From Ralstonia sp. TCR112 (lineage in GTDB: Bacteria; Pseudomonadota; Gammaproteobacteria; Burkholderiales; Burkholderiaceae), in assembly GCF_007997035.1 (NCBI RefSeq), contig NZ_VOSS01000002.1:1-54902 (forward strand): DNA of 54,902 bases. The letters run 5' to 3'. Below are positions 29,149 to 39,464 of the stretch, piece after piece. Position numbers and translations under genes: made by a program. The notes under the pieces were generated by a model. That model did no database searches and was not told the DNA's origin. It worked only from the letters and a program-made list of their open reading frames with translations. Position 1 is the first letter of the stretch; every line of letters begins with the position of its first letter.

Positions 29149-30573
29149 ATGCCCGCAAACCCTGCACATGCGTTTGACCTGATCGTGATTGGCGCCGGTT
29201 CGGCCGGGCTCGCGGCTGCGCGTCGATCTGCGCAACTGGGCGCGCGCACGCTGCTGATCGATCGGGCGCAAGTGGGCGGCACCTGCGTCAACCGCGGGTG
29301 TGTGCCCAAGAAACTGCTCGGCTACGGCGCTGCCTGGTCGCAGGCGGTATCCCAATGCCTGCGCGCCGCAGACGCCACCGATGCCTGGGCCGATGCCATC
29401 GCCCGCACGCGCGCCGAAGTTGCCCGCCTGCACGAAACGCATTTCGCGCACTTGGCCGATGCCGGTGTGCAGTGGCTGAGCGGCACCGCATCGCTGCGCG
29501 GGCGCGGCATCGTCCGGCTGCAAACCGAGTCCGGCAAAGCTACGCTGCGCGCGCGCCAGATCGTGCTGGCCGCCGGCGCGCGACCCACGCCGCTCCCCGT
29601 ACCCGGCGCGGAGCTGGCCTGCACTTCCGACGACGTGTTCGGCTGGGACGCGCTGCCCGCCTCGCTCATCATCGCGGGCGGCGGTGTTGTCGCGGTGGAA
29701 ATGGCGTCCACGCTGGCGCGCTTTGGCGTCCGGGTGACCGTGCTGACGCGCGATGCGCGCGTGCTGCCGGAATTTGATGCCACGGTGGGCGAGGCCGCCG
29801 CGCAGTCGCTGGCTGGCTGCGGCGTCGACCTGATCCTGAACGCCGACGTCGTCCGCATCGAACACGATGCCGTAAACGGCGGCGGCATGGCCGTCTACGC
29901 GAGCACCGAGGGCAGCGACGCTCTGCGCGTGCTCCGCGCCCAGCGTGTCATGAGCGCCATCGGCCGCGCGCCGAACCTTGCCGGCCTTGGCCTGGACGCG
30001 GCGGGCGTCACACTCGATGCGCACGGGCGCATTGCCGTCGACCGCCACTTCCGTACGCGCGCCCGCGGCGTCCACGCAGTCGGCGACGTCTGCGGCGGCA
30101 GCCCGCTGCAATTGACGCCCGTGGCCGCGGCGCAGGGCCGCTACGTGGCCGAACGCCTGTTCGGCAAAGGCATCAAGCTGCCTGACATGAACACCGTGCC
30201 GATGGCCGTGTTCTGCGATCCGGCCATCGCCAGCGTGGGCCTGACCGAGGCCGACGCCCGCGCGCGCTGGCCTGAATTGGGCAAACGCGGCCCAGACACC
30301 GACAAACGCGCGCTCGCCGACCGCATCGACGTGGTCGTCCGCCGCTTTGTCTCGCTGGAACAGCGCTTTGCGGGCACGGGCATGGAGTCGCTGATCAAGC
30401 TGGTGTGCAACGCGCGCAGCGGCCGCGTGCTGGGCGCGCACATCGTCGACAACGCTGCCCCGGAGATCATCCAGGCGCTCGCGGTGGCCGTGCGCATGGG
30501 CGTGCGGCTCAAGCATCTGCAGTCCACCGTGGGCCTGCACCCCACCGTGGCGGAAGAATTGCTGAGCATGTAA
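29149..30573 (+). CDS. gor: Glutathione-disulfide reductase-like pyridine nucleotide-disulfide oxidoreductase
   Basis: 474 residues. The FAD-binding GAGSAGLAAARRSAQLG is followed by the redox-active CVNRGC (C46, C51) in GGTCVNRGCVPKKLL; the NAD(P)-binding GGGVVAVEMASTLARFG is central, and the C-terminal interface has the catalytic His-Glu pair in LHPTVAEEL. The CVNxGCVPKK pattern matches glutathione reductase, which reduces oxidised glutathione with NADPH. A related enzyme of the same family cannot be fully excluded. It is 105 bases after the patatin gene. Confidence 0.85.
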   Translation: MPANPAHAFDLIVIGAGSAGLAAARRSAQLGARTLLIDRAQVGGTCVNRGCVPKKLLGYGAAWSQAVSQCLRAADATDAWADAIARTRAEVARLHETHFAHLADAGVQWLSGTASLRGRGIVRLQTESGKATLRARQIVLAAGARPTPLPVPGAELACTSDDVFGWDALPASLIIAGGGVVAVEMASTLARFGVRVTVLTRDARVLPEFDATVGEAAAQSLAGCGVDLILNADVVRIEHDAVNGGGMAVYASTEGSDALRVLRAQRVMSAIGRAPNLAGLGLDAAGVTLDAHGRIAVDRHFRTRARGVHAVGDVCGGSPLQLTPVAAAQGRYVAERLFGKGIKLPDMNTVPMAVFCDPAIASVGLTEADARARWPELGKRGPDTDKRALADRIDVVVRRFVSLEQRFAGTGMESLIKLVCNARSGRVLGAHIVDNAAPEIIQALAVAVRMGVRLKHLQSTVGLHPTVAEELLSM

Positions 30574-30674
30574 GCGCACTCATTCAATTTTCCTGATCCC
30601 GCCCTGCAAATCCATGCACGTTACGGGCGCGGCGTCGGCGCAGAATGACAGGCATATTCTTCAGGAAATTTGAC

Positions 30675-31565
30675 ATGCTCCCCGTGCTTTACCTGTCCCA
30701 TGGGTCGCCCATGCTGGCGGCCGATCCCGGCCCCGTCGGCAAGATGCTGGCGGCGCTCGGGCAAGAGATGGCAGCCCTCAAGCCGCGCGCCATCGTTGTG
30801 GTTTCGCCGCACTGGATGACGCGCCGACCCGCCGTCACGGCGCGCGCGCAGCAGGAAGCCTGGCACGACTTCGGCGGCTTCCCGCCGCAGCTCTACGCCC
30901 TGGAATACGCCCCGCCGGGCGCGCCGGACTTGGCCGAACGCATCCGCACGCTGATCGACGGCAACATCGTCCCCGGGCTGGAAGAACAGGCCTCCACCGT
31001 GCTGGACCCGCGTCAGCCGCTGGACCACGGCGCCTGGGTGCCGCTGATGCTGATGTTTCCGGAGGCGAACATCCCCGTGGTGCAGGTCTCCTTGATGCCG
31101 GGCTTGTCGCCGGCGTGCCAGATGGCGATGGGGCGCACGCTCGCGCCGCTGCGCGACGAGGGCGTGCTGATCGTCGGCTCCGGCAGCTTCACGCACAACC
31201 TGCGCGCGTTGATGCGCGGCCCGGGCATGGCGCAGCACGGCGTGCCGGTCGAACCGTGGGTAACGGCCTTCCGCGAATGGATGATCGAAACGATGACCGA
31301 CGGCATCCGCAGCGGCGATTTCACCCGCTTCTGCGATTACCGCGCGCAAGCCCCGAACGCCGCCCACGCCCACCCGACCGACGAACACCTGATGCCGCTG
31401 TACGTGGCGCTGGGGGCCGCGATGGGGCAGCCGAGCCAGACCACGCCGGGCGGCGTGCAGGCTCAGCACGTGGTCGATACGGTGACGTACGGATCGCTGG
31501 CGATGGACAGCTTCCGCTTTGACGGCGCAGGCGCCAATCAGCCGCAGCTGCGCGCCGCGGCTTGA
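30675..31565 (+). CDS. DODA-type extradiol dioxygenase (LigB/YgiD-like)
   Basis: 296 residues starting MLPVLYLSHGSPMLA. The family's metal-binding histidines appear in LSHGSP, SPHW, PLDHGAWVPL and SFTHNL. Members cleave catechol-type rings such as DOPA; the in vivo substrate of most bacterial members is unknown. An upstream ATG at 30645 would add ten residues before the conserved start. It appears monocistronic. Confidence 0.88.
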   Translation: MLPVLYLSHGSPMLAADPGPVGKMLAALGQEMAALKPRAIVVVSPHWMTRRPAVTARAQQEAWHDFGGFPPQLYALEYAPPGAPDLAERIRTLIDGNIVPGLEEQASTVLDPRQPLDHGAWVPLMLMFPEANIPVVQVSLMPGLSPACQMAMGRTLAPLRDEGVLIVGSGSFTHNLRALMRGPGMAQHGVPVEPWVTAFREWMIETMTDGIRSGDFTRFCDYRAQAPNAAHAHPTDEHLMPLYVALGAAMGQPSQTTPGGVQAQHVVDTVTYGSLAMDSFRFDGAGANQPQLRAAA

Positions 31566-31596
31566 TTGATGGAAACGACGGGTAGAGCGACTGGCG

Positions 31597-32631
31597 TTAT
31601 GCGCGGATCAGCGCAGGCGCCAGTGCCGTCGGATTGACCACGCTGTCGACGTTGCCCTGCAGAACATCGAGGATGTTCTGGAACGCGATGCTGAAGTACA
31701 GCTCGTAACCTTCGCGCTCGACGTAGCCGATGTGCGGCGTGCAGATGCAGTTCTCCATGCGCAGCAAGGTGTGGCCTTGCAGGATGGGCTCCGTTTCAAA
31801 CACGTCGATGGCGGCCATGCCGGGGCGCCCGCGGTTGAGCGACGTCACCAGGCCGTTTTCTTCCACCAGCTCGGCGCGGCTCGTGTTGACGAACAGGGCG
31901 GTCGGCTTCATGCGCGTGAGATCGGCCACCGTCACGATGCCGCGCGTTTCGTCGTTCAGGCGCAGGTGGACGGACAACACATCGGACTGCTCGAACAGCG
32001 CCTCCTTCGAGTCCGCCACGGCAAAGCCATCGGCACGCGCGCGTTCCTGCGATCCCTCGCGGCCCCACACCAGCACATTCATGCCGAAAGCACGGCCGTA
32101 GCCGGCCACGAGCTGGCCGATCTTTCCGTAGCCATAGATGCCCAGCGTCTGGCCCTTCAGGACGCGGCCGATGCCAAAGTTGGGCGGCATCGTCGTGGAT
32201 TTGAGCCCCGATTGCTGCCACGCGCCGTGCTTGAGGCTGGCCACATATTGCGGGATACGGCGCTGTGCGGCCATCACCAGCGCCCAGGTCAGCTCGGCAG
32301 GCGCCACGGGCGAGCCCTTGCCCTCCAGCACGACCACACCCTTGTCGGTGCAGGCATCCAGATCGATATGGCCGCCCGAATCGCGCGATACGCGGCCGGT
32401 CTGGCTGATGATCTTGAGTTTGGGCAGACGATCGAGCAGCTGACGCGTGACGCGCGTGCGCTCCCGGATCAGCACGATGGCTTCAACGTCCGCCACGCGT
32501 GCGGCCAATTGCCCCACGCCTTTGACGGTGTTGTTGAACACTTTGACTTCGTGGTCTTGCAGCAGGCTGAAGCAGTCCAGCTTGCGAACAGCGTCTTGGT
32601 AGTCGTCCAGTACGGCAATCTTCATCGACAT
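31597..32631 (-). CDS. D-2-hydroxyacid dehydrogenase (SerA-like)
   Basis: 344 residues from MSMKIAVLDDYQ. The NAD-binding motif GIYGYGKIGQLVAGYGRAFG and the end with ENCICTPHIGYVE, containing the active-site His, mark the D-isomer-specific 2-hydroxyacid dehydrogenase family, which also includes phosphoglycerate dehydrogenase. The C-terminal ACT domain of true SerA is missing. The substrate is unknown. The ATG at 32625 is an alternative start. Confidence 0.88.
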   Translation of the reverse strand: MSMKIAVLDDYQDAVRKLDCFSLLQDHEVKVFNNTVKGVGQLAARVADVEAIVLIRERTRVTRQLLDRLPKLKIISQTGRVSRDSGGHIDLDACTDKGVVVLEGKGSPVAPAELTWALVMAAQRRIPQYVASLKHGAWQQSGLKSTTMPPNFGIGRVLKGQTLGIYGYGKIGQLVAGYGRAFGMNVLVWGREGSQERARADGFAVADSKEALFEQSDVLSVHLRLNDETRGIVTVADLTRMKPTALFVNTSRAELVEENGLVTSLNRGRPGMAAIDVFETEPILQGHTLLRMENCICTPHIGYVEREGYELYFSIAFQNILDVLQGNVDSVVNPTALAPALIRA

Positions 32632-33051
32632 CTCACTTCGAACAATGGTGCGCAGCAAAAAACAGCGATCCCTCGCGGTGGTATTCTTCCCATCCCTCGT
32701 CGCACGACAATCCGTGTCGACGTTCGGAATTGCCCGCCGCGGGCACGCAATTTGCGCAGCCCCGCTGGTGACGAGTCCTTGTTCTAGGGTCTGTTGACCT
32801 CGGTCCCGCCACTTTAGCGCACGCGGCCCCCGCTGCCCGGAAAAACCCACATTCCGCCAGCGCTCCGCTTTGTAACTGAATGTGAAATCAGCACGGCTAC
32901 CGTCCCTCCGCCTGCCTCACCTCTCCCTCTGGAAATCGCTGATCCGGCTTGCTGCTGATGCGCCGTCGATCGCTTTCCACCCCGCCGCTGGGCGCGGCCA
33001 CCGTGCTGATCCGACACCGATTTCTTTCTCACTTCCATTGGAGTTTTGGTC
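32632..33051. other. Intergenic stretch between the 2-hydroxyacid dehydrogenase gene and pckG
   Basis: A 420-base divergent region. I see no gene and no convincing promoter pair; the ribosome-binding site TTGGAG for pckG is at its right end (33038-33043). Confidence 0.5.
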
Positions 33052-34920
33052 ATGAATCAACCCGTGATGCAGGGCGTGCCCGCATTGAACGTGCCCGATT
33101 ACGTGAAACACCCACGCCTGATCGCGTGGGTGGGCGAGGTGGCAGCGCTCACCAAGCCGGAGCGCATCGTCTGGTGCGATGGTTCGCAAGAAGAATACGA
33201 CCGCCTGTGCGCCGAAATGGTGGCCGCCGGCACGATGAAGCAGCTCAATCCGGCCAAGCGCAAGAACTCGTACCTGGCGTTGTCGGACCCGTCGGACGTG
33301 GCGCGCGTGGAAGACCGCACCTTCATCTGCTCGCAGAAGAAGGAAGACGCCGGCCCCACCAACAACTGGACGGCCCCGGCCGAGATGCGCCAGACGCTGA
33401 ACGGCCTGTTTGACGGCAGCATGCGCGGCCGCACGCTGTACGTGGTGCCGTTCTCGATGGGCCCCCTGGGCTCGCCGATCGCACACATCGGCGTGGAGCT
33501 GTCGGACAGCCCGTATGTGGCCGTCAACATGCGCATCATGACCCGCATGGGCCGCCCGGTGTACGACGTGCTGGGCAGCGACGGCGATTTCGTGCCGTGC
33601 GTGCACACCGTCGGCAAGCCGCTCGCCGCGGGCGAGAAAGACGTGCCGTGGCCGTGCAACCCGACCAAGTACATCGTGCATTTCCCGGAAACGCGTGAAA
33701 TCTGGTCGTTCGGCTCCGGCTACGGCGGCAACGCGCTGCTGGGCAAGAAATGCTTCGCGCTGCGGATCGCCTCCACCATGGGCCGCGACCAGGGCTGGCT
33801 GGCCGAACACATGCTGATCCTGGGCGTGACGTCGCCGGAAGGCAAGACATATCACGTGGCAGCGGCCTTCCCGTCGGCCTGCGGCAAGACCAACTTTGCG
33901 ATGCTGATTCCGCCCGCAGGCCTGAACGGCTGGAAGGTGACGACCATCGGCGACGACATCGCCTGGATCAAGCCCCGCAAGGACGCCGCCGGCAAGACCC
34001 GCCTGTACGCCATCAACCCGGAAGCCGGCTACTTTGGCGTGGCACCGGGCACGAGCGAGAAGACCAACTTCAACGCGATGGCCACGCTCAAAGAGAACGT
34101 CATCTTCACCAACGTGGCCCTGACCGACGACGGCGACGTGTGGTGGGAAGGCATGACCGACACGCCGCCGGCGCACCTGATCGACTGGCAAGGCCAGGAT
34201 TGGACGCCCGAGACCGCCAAGGAAACCGGCCGCAAGGCTGCCCATCCGAACGCGCGTTTCACGGCGCCGGCCGCGCAATGCCCGTCGATCGATCCGGAAT
34301 GGGACAACCCGGCCGGCGTACCCATTGATGCGTTCATCTTCGGCGGCCGCCGTTCGACCACCGTGCCGCTCGTGACCGAAGCGCGCGACTGGACCGAAGG
34401 CGTGTACATGGCAGCCACGATGGGCTCGGAAACCACCGCCGCCGCTGCGGGCCAGCAAGGCGTGGTGCGCCGCGATCCGTTCGCCATGCTGCCGTTCTGC
34501 GGCTACAACATGGCCGACTACTTCGCGCACTGGCTCAAGCTCGGCGAGAAGCTGGCCGAAAGCGGCGCGACGCTGCCGAAGATCTTCTGCGTGAACTGGT
34601 TCCGCAAGGATGAAAACGGCAAGTTCGTGTGGCCGGGCTTTGGCGAGAACATGCGCGTGCTCAAGTGGATGGTCGATCGCATCGAAGGCCAGGCACAGGG
34701 CGAGGAGCACGTCTTCGGTGTGTCGCCGCGCTACGAAGAACTGAGCTGGGATGGCCTGGACTTCACGGCCGAGCAGTTCGCCAAGGTGATCTCGCTGGAC
34801 GCAGAGGCCTGGAAGCAGGAGCTGGCGCTGCACGACGAGCTGTTCACGAAACTGGCGCACGGCCTGCCGCAGGCGCTGCCCGACGCCAAAACCCGCCTCG
34901 AAGAACGCCTGGACAGCTGA
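33052..34920 (+). CDS. pckG: Phosphoenolpyruvate carboxykinase (GTP)
   Basis: 622 residues. The enzyme converts oxaloacetate and GTP to phosphoenolpyruvate and CO2, the entry step of gluconeogenesis. The GTP-type sequence is marked by the P-loop [15 protein letters not shown] with the active-site cysteine, the [19 protein letters not shown] segment, and [14 protein letters not shown]. The start MNQPVMQG follows TTGGAG; an in-frame start two codons earlier is less likely. A strong terminator follows. The gene fits the organism's use of organic acids, as do the pyruvate transporter and tetronate genes nearby. Confidence 0.97.
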   Translation: MNQPVMQGVPALNVPDYVKHPRLIAWVGEVAALTKPERIVWCDGSQEEYDRLCAEMVAAGTMKQLNPAKRKNSYLALSDPSDVARVEDRTFICSQKKEDAGPTNNWTAPAEMRQTLNGLFDGSMRGRTLYVVPFSMGPLGSPIAHIGVELSDSPYVAVNMRIMTRMGRPVYDVLGSDGDFVPCVHTVGKPLAAGEKDVPWPCNPTKYIVHFPETREIWSFGSGYGGNALLGKKCFALRIASTMGRDQGWLAEHMLILGVTSPEGKTYHVAAAFPSACGKTNFAMLIPPAGLNGWKVTTIGDDIAWIKPRKDAAGKTRLYAINPEAGYFGVAPGTSEKTNFNAMATLKENVIFTNVALTDDGDVWWEGMTDTPPAHLIDWQGQDWTPETAKETGRKAAHPNARFTAPAAQCPSIDPEWDNPAGVPIDAFIFGGRRSTTVPLVTEARDWTEGVYMAATMGSETTAAAAGQQGVVRRDPFAMLPFCGYNMADYFAHWLKLGEKLAESGATLPKIFCVNWFRKDENGKFVWPGFGENMRVLKWMVDRIEGQAQGEEHVFGVSPRYEELSWDGLDFTAEQFAKVISLDAEAWKQELALHDELFTKLAHGLPQALPDAKTRLEERLDS

Positions 34921-34948
34921 CACCGGCAGCCGCCTCGGCATCAGGAAG

Positions 34949-34978
34949 AAGCCCGCCTCGCGCGGGCTTTTTTTTTTT
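34949..34978 (+). terminator. pckG intrinsic terminator
   Basis: AAGCCCGC-CTCGC-GCGGGC followed by eleven T, 29 bases after the pckG stop. Confidence 0.95.
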
Positions 34979-35061
34979 CGCCCGCAGAAGGTTGCCCAAA
35001 CAGTGAGCAGTAATCCTAAAGTTTTAAATCGCGTGAATTACCCCTGCCAGCAAAACAGATC

Positions 35062-35084
35062 AATTGATTTTTAGCGAATCAATT
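35062..35084. repeat. AT-rich inverted repeat
   Basis: Perfect arms AATTGATT and AATCAATT around a 7-base spacer, within an AT-rich stretch that contrasts with the GC-rich surroundings. It is a candidate binding site for a regulator or nucleoid protein. Confidence 0.45.
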
Positions 35085-35293
35085 TGTTTTGTAAAAAATA
35101 CCGACGCGCACATGAGAGCAGCCATTATGGCGGCGCGAGCATAATCGTCATGCATTTATGCCGGGTTTGAATCATTGCCCGCATGGTATCGGCCAAGAAC
35201 GTTGCCTGGCATAGCTTTATGAAGAATGCATGTCAACTGCGGCACCCCAATGCGTGTCGGGTTGAATGAATTTCCAAATTTTAAAATTCCTGC

Positions 35294-35322
35294 GTGACGA
35301 ATCCCTACGGGATTCTTATAAT
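35294..35322 (+). promoter_or_regulatory. Promoter with spacer palindrome upstream of the response regulator
   Basis: A perfect TATAAT (35317-35322) is spaced by 17 bases from GTGACG (35294-35299), four of six matches to the -35 consensus. A perfect inverted repeat GAATCCC-TAC-GGGATTC (35299-35315) fills the spacer exactly, which is a classic position for a repressor operator. The transcript would have a leader of about 460 bases before the GTG at 35784. Confidence 0.65.
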
Positions 35323-35783
35323 CCGGCAAAACGGAATCCTTTCTCTCTGAGCCAGAGGGGGGGTCACGACTAGAGGAAACGGGAAAGGGCGAACAAGCCT
35401 TATGCCAACGGAGGTGGGGGATCCCTACTTCCCCGGCGCTCGGGGGGGCGCCGGCTCGGATTGCGCGCAGACAACGCCGCAAACTGTGCAAACGATTGCA
35501 TGGTTCGGCACGCTGCGGCAGGCGCCGAGGGGTTTGCAGACCTTTCTCAGGACCACCCTGGACACCACCCAGGAGGCTCCGCTGGCGATCGTCGACGGGA
35601 ACCGCAGCATGACGATCCGCGCAAGGCCGACGGCCAGGCAACAGCGCCCGCAAGAAACGACATGCGAGCACAAGCGCAACTGCCCGCATGGCACTCATAA
35701 CAACGCGCACCGCAGACAGCAGAGCGCAGCCGCAAGGCTGCTCGCCGGAGTGTGTCGGCTGGTTAGACGGGAGGTATAACAAA

Positions 35784-36626
35784 GTGGGTATTCAGATCTT
35801 GCTGGTCGAACAAGACCAGGCAGAGGGGGAGCGTCTGTCGTTTTCCCTGCGTGATGGTGGACACGATGTTCAACGGGTCAGCCATCCGGGCCAGGCGCAG
35901 GCGGCCATCCTGGCCGCCATGCCCGAGCTTCTCCTCATGGAGTGGACGTGGCCCGAACGCGAGTCGATCGACATGCTGCTGGCGTTGCGCGCCAACATGC
36001 AGACGCGCGGCCTGCCGGTCATCGTGCTGTCCCGTCATGGCGATGCGCGTGCCAAGATTGCCGCGCTCGACGCCGGGGCCGACGACTACGTCGTCAAGCC
36101 GTGCGACACGGGCGAGCTGCATGCCCGCATCCGCGCCGTACTGCGCCGCCGCGCGCCGCATCAGCATGGCGACGACATCCTGCAGGTCAACGGCCTGCGC
36201 CTCGATCCGCTGACGCTGGGCGTGACCGCCCAGACCGACACCGGCCCGCGCGCCATTCCGCTCAGCCCGCTGGAATTCCGCCTGCTGCACTTTCTCGTCG
36301 CGCATCCGCAACGCGTGCATTCGCGCACGCAACTGCTGGATCGCGTGTGGGGCAACCATGTCTTCGTGGGTGAGCGCACGGTCGATGTGCACGTGCGCAA
36401 GCTGCGCGTGGCGCTGGCCGGCACGCCGTGCGATGGCCTGATCCAGACCGTGCGCGGCGGCGGCTATCGCCTCGTCGTCGGCACCAGCGGCGCAACGGCG
36501 ATGCATGCGGCCGAAGCGATCGGCCTGCAGCTGGAAGCCGCGACCCGTAAGGCCGAACTGCCGTCGTACGGCCACATGCCGACATCGCGTTCGCTGGCCA
36601 AGGAACCGGTGCGCCCGGGCGCCTGA
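35784..36626 (+). CDS. Orphan OmpR/PhoB-type response regulator with degenerate receiver domain
   Basis: 280 residues. The GTG start at 35784 is chosen because GGGAGG lies 9-10 bases upstream; the longer upstream frame is non-coding leader. Residues 1-120 are a receiver domain and about 155-235 a winged helix (ERTVDVHVRKLRVAL, QTVRGGGYRL). Alignment to PhoB by eye shows the phosphoacceptor Asp replaced by Glu (E53, in LLLMEWTWPE), and the acidic pocket changed to VEQD; Ser83 and Lys105 remain. No histidine kinase is adjacent. The protein may therefore act without phosphorylation. About 45 residues of unknown role extend past the DNA-binding domain. Confidence 0.9.
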   Translation: MGIQILLVEQDQAEGERLSFSLRDGGHDVQRVSHPGQAQAAILAAMPELLLMEWTWPERESIDMLLALRANMQTRGLPVIVLSRHGDARAKIAALDAGADDYVVKPCDTGELHARIRAVLRRRAPHQHGDDILQVNGLRLDPLTLGVTAQTDTGPRAIPLSPLEFRLLHFLVAHPQRVHSRTQLLDRVWGNHVFVGERTVDVHVRKLRVALAGTPCDGLIQTVRGGGYRLVVGTSGATAMHAAEAIGLQLEAATRKAELPSYGHMPTSRSLAKEPVRPGA

Positions 36627-36736
36627 GCCCAGGTCGATCCAACGCGCATCGCGCATCCCTGACGACCATCCCATCGCCGCTCATGCCGGGCGGCGATCGA
36701 GGCGTCGCGTCATCTCATCCGTTCAAGGTATCGAAT

Positions 36737-37198
36737 ATGAAGCTGTGGCACAGCGGTGTACTGCTGGCTGGACTGGCGCTGGGCGCGCACGCGCAGGAAG
36801 TCACGCCAGGTTTGTGGGAAAGCACGGCGAGCGTGACGCTGAACGGCAAGCCGTTGCCGCACTTTGACGAGCAAGGCCGCCAAGTACCGAGCCGCCCCGA
36901 ACGCGGCTGCCTGAGCGCCAACGATGCCGGGGACGTGCGCGCCATGTTCGAGCGTTCCATTCGCCGCGATCAACAAGGCTGCAAGCTCACGCGCTGGAAC
37001 TACACGCTCGGCACGCTCAAGGTCACGCTGTCGTGCGAAGACCCGCAAGGCGGCAAGGGCGTGCTGGAAGCGAGCGGCCCGCTGACGCCGACGTCGTACA
37101 ACATCAGCGGCAATGGGCAGTATCAGCATCCGCAGTTCGGACCGATGAAGAGCGGCTTCCACTACCAGGGCCGCTACCTCGGCGCGTGCAAGTCGTAA
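36737..37198 (+). CDS. DUF3617-family periplasmic protein
   Basis: 153 residues with a signal peptide (MKLWHSGVLLAGLALGAHA, cleavage before QE). The mature start EVTPGLWESTASVTLNG and the later TLSCEDPQGGKG, four cysteines in total, match DUF3617, a family of small secreted proteins of unknown function, probably a lipocalin-like beta structure. A hairpin with a T-run follows the gene. Confidence 0.85.
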   Translation: MKLWHSGVLLAGLALGAHAQEVTPGLWESTASVTLNGKPLPHFDEQGRQVPSRPERGCLSANDAGDVRAMFERSIRRDQQGCKLTRWNYTLGTLKVTLSCEDPQGGKGVLEASGPLTPTSYNISGNGQYQHPQFGPMKSGFHYQGRYLGACKS

Positions 37199-37218
37199 GC
37201 GACGCACCAAAAGACAAC

Positions 37219-37250
37219 GCCGGACTGCACACGCAGCGCCGGCCGTTTTT
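37219..37250 (+). terminator. Terminator after the DUF3617 gene
   Basis: GCCGG-A-CTGC, loop ACAC, GCAG-CG-CCGGC followed by CG and TTTTT: an imperfect hairpin 20 bases after the stop. Confidence 0.65.
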
Positions 37251-37266
37251 GTTTGGGGAAGCCCGA

Positions 37267-38055
37267 TCAGCGTTGGCTCTCACGCCAGCGCTTGAGCCAG
37301 CCGAGCCCTTCGCTGGTGCCGGCACGGGGCCGATACTCGCAGCCGACCCAGCCGTTGTAGCCAAGCGCATCCAGCAACGCAAAGAGGTGCGGATAGTGCA
37401 GCTCGCCTTCGTCCGGTTCGTGGCGATCGGGCACGCCGGCGATCTGCACGTGGCCCACACCATCGACGTACTGCTTGAGCTTGACCGACAGATCGCCCTC
37501 CATGATCTGCGCGTGGTACAGGTCGAACTGCACCTTGACGTTGGCCGCGCCGACTTCCTCGCACACCGCATGCGCCTGCGCCTGATGCGTAAGGAAGAAG
37601 CCGGGCATGTCGCGCGTGTTGATCGGTTCCAGCACGATGGTGAGACCCGCGCCGGCAGCCTCGCGCGCAGCGTAGGCGACGTTGCTCACGTAGGTGGCGT
37701 GATGGCGTGCGCGGTCTGCACCGGCGGGCAGCAGGCCGGCCATGACGTGCAGGCGCGTGTTGCCGAGCATCTGCGCATACTCCAGCGCCGTCGCAATGCC
37801 GCGCTTGAATTCCTCTTCGCGACCGGGCAATGAGGCGATGCCGCGCTCGCCGCCTGCCCAATCGCCCGGCGGGGCATTGAACAGCGCTTGCGTGAGCCCA
37901 GCGTCGTCAAGACGGGCGCGGATATCGGCCTTGTCGAAGTCGTAAGGAAAGAGAAACTCCACGCCCTCGAAGCCGTCTTTTGCCGCGGCGGCAAAGCGGT
38001 CGAGGAACGCGTGCTCCTGGTACATCATGGACAGGTTGGCGGCAAAGCGCGGCAT
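37267..38055 (-). CDS. otnI: 2-oxo-tetronate isomerase (hydroxypyruvate isomerase family)
   Basis: 262 residues with a TIM-barrel fold of the AP-endonuclease-2/hydroxypyruvate isomerase family: [21 protein letters not shown], the metal-ligand Glu in [15 protein letters not shown], and [14 protein letters not shown]. In the tetronate pathways OtnI interconverts 2-oxo- and 3-oxo-tetronates. It is the last gene of the operon with otnC, otnK and ltnD, which supports OtnI over a plain hydroxypyruvate isomerase. Confidence 0.9.
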   Translation of the reverse strand: MPRFAANLSMMYQEHAFLDRFAAAAKDGFEGVEFLFPYDFDKADIRARLDDAGLTQALFNAPPGDWAGGERGIASLPGREEEFKRGIATALEYAQMLGNTRLHVMAGLLPAGADRARHHATYVSNVAYAAREAAGAGLTIVLEPINTRDMPGFFLTHQAQAHAVCEEVGAANVKVQFDLYHAQIMEGDLSVKLKQYVDGVGHVQIAGVPDRHEPDEGELHYPHLFALLDALGYNGWVGCEYRPRAGTSEGLGWLKRWRESQR

Positions 38056-38078
38056 GAAAGACCTCTGAATACGATTGC

Positions 38079-39403
38079 TTATTTATTGACCAACTTGGGC
38101 GGCGTGCGCAACACGGCAATGCAGCCAAGCACGAGCACGCCCGCCAGCGCGTACATGCCGGCGGATGTGCTGCCCGTCATGTCCTTGAGCGCACCGATCA
38201 TATAGGGGCTCACGAACCCGGCCAAGTTGCCGACCGAGTTGATGGCGGCAATGCCGGCCGCGGCAGCGGTGCCTTGCAGAAATGCCGTCGGCAGCGACCA
38301 GAACAGCGGCGCACACGTCAGCACACCGGCGGCAGCCAGTGAGAGGAACACGATCGACAGCGCCACGTTGTGCCCGGCGGTCGCCACCACGGCAAACCCG
38401 ACTGCGCCCATCAGCGCCGGCACAACAAGGTGCCAGCGACGCTCGCGTCGTGCATCGGCGCTGCGGCCGATCAGCACCATCGTGATCGCCGCACAGACAT
38501 ACGGAATGGCAGAGAGCACGCCCACCATCAGGGTGTCTTTCACGCCGGCGTTTTTCACCAGCGTCGGCATCCAGAACGTCAAGCCGTACTGGCCCATGAC
38601 GAAGGCGAAGTAGATCAGGCTCATCATCCACACGCGCGGATCGGAGAACACCTTGCCGATGCCGGGGTGCTCGGTCTTGCCTTTGTTATCGGCCGCAATG
38701 TTGGCTTCGAGGATCTGCTTTTCGTCTTCCGACAGCCACTTGGCCTTGCGGATGCTGTCATCAAACTTCCAGAGCACCAGCAGCCCAACGAGGACGGCGG
38801 GAATGGCTTCGATCACGAACATCCACTGCCAGCCCTGCCAGCCTTCGCCGGCGCCCGCTCCGTGGAACGCACTCATGATCCAGCCCGACAGCGGGTTGCC
38901 GAAGATGCCTGAGATGGGAATGGCTGCCATGAACATCGCCACGATGCGTGCGCGGCGGTGCGACGGATACCAGTACGTCAGGTACAGGATGATGCCGGGG
39001 TAGAAGCCGGCTTCTGCCAGGCCCAGGAGAAAGCGCATCACATAGAACTGCGTGGGCGTCTGCACGAATGCGAACGCGCCGGAGATCAAGCCCCACGTGA
39101 TCATGATCCGCGCGATCCAGATGCGCGCGCCGATCTTGTTCATCAGCAGATTGCTCGGCACCTCAAAGAGGAAATAGCCAATGAAGAAGATGCCGGCACC
39201 GAGCCCGTACACCGTCTCAGAGAAGTTCAGCGCCTGCGACATCTGCAGCTTCGCAAACCCGACGTTCACGCGGTCGAGGTACGCGACCACGTAGCAGAGC
39301 ATGATGAGCGGGACGATGCGGCGCGACACGCGCGCATAGACGCTGTCCTCTTTTGAAACGGCGTGCGAAGGCAACGCGCCGTGGTGGCGGTCGAGGTGTT
39401 CAT
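38079..39403 (-). pseudogene. MFS transporter (anion:cation symporter family) for tetronates, apparent frameshift at the start
   Basis: The long frame begins at an internal TTG (39374) and codes 431 residues with twelve transmembrane helices; YVVAYLDRVNVGFAKLQM and PSNLLMNKIGARIW are typical of the ACS family (organic acid uptake). An ATG at 39403 with a strong GGAG ribosome-binding site encodes MNTSTATTA in a different frame, and one extra base near 39375-39382 would join it to ALPSHAVSKEDSVY. I infer a one-base deletion. By context it imports threonate or erythronate. It could still be made from the TTG. Confidence 0.85.
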
Positions 39404-39464
39404 GTGGTCTCCGGTGTAGGTTTTATGTCGGCCGGGCAGCGGGCTACCGATTTGCCTCTGATCG

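Larger units (their letters stand above)
34921..35783. other. Long intergenic region before the response regulator gene
   Basis: An 863-base gap. It begins with the pckG terminator and continues with an AT-rich segment (about 34995-35100) containing a perfect inverted repeat (35062-35084). A promoter lies at 35294-35322, and about 460 bases of G-rich sequence follow up to the regulator start. Open frames at 35156-35782 (minus) and 35402-35779 (plus) have no recognisable domains and unnatural composition, and I do not call them. Confidence 0.6.

Noticed and set aside
35402..35779. 125-residue plus-strand open frame before the response regulator
   Set aside because: No recognisable features; low-complexity reading of a G-rich leader.
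35156..35782. 208-residue minus-strand open frame
   Set aside because: Composition is unlike a protein, no domain is seen, and it covers the promoter and leader of the response regulator.
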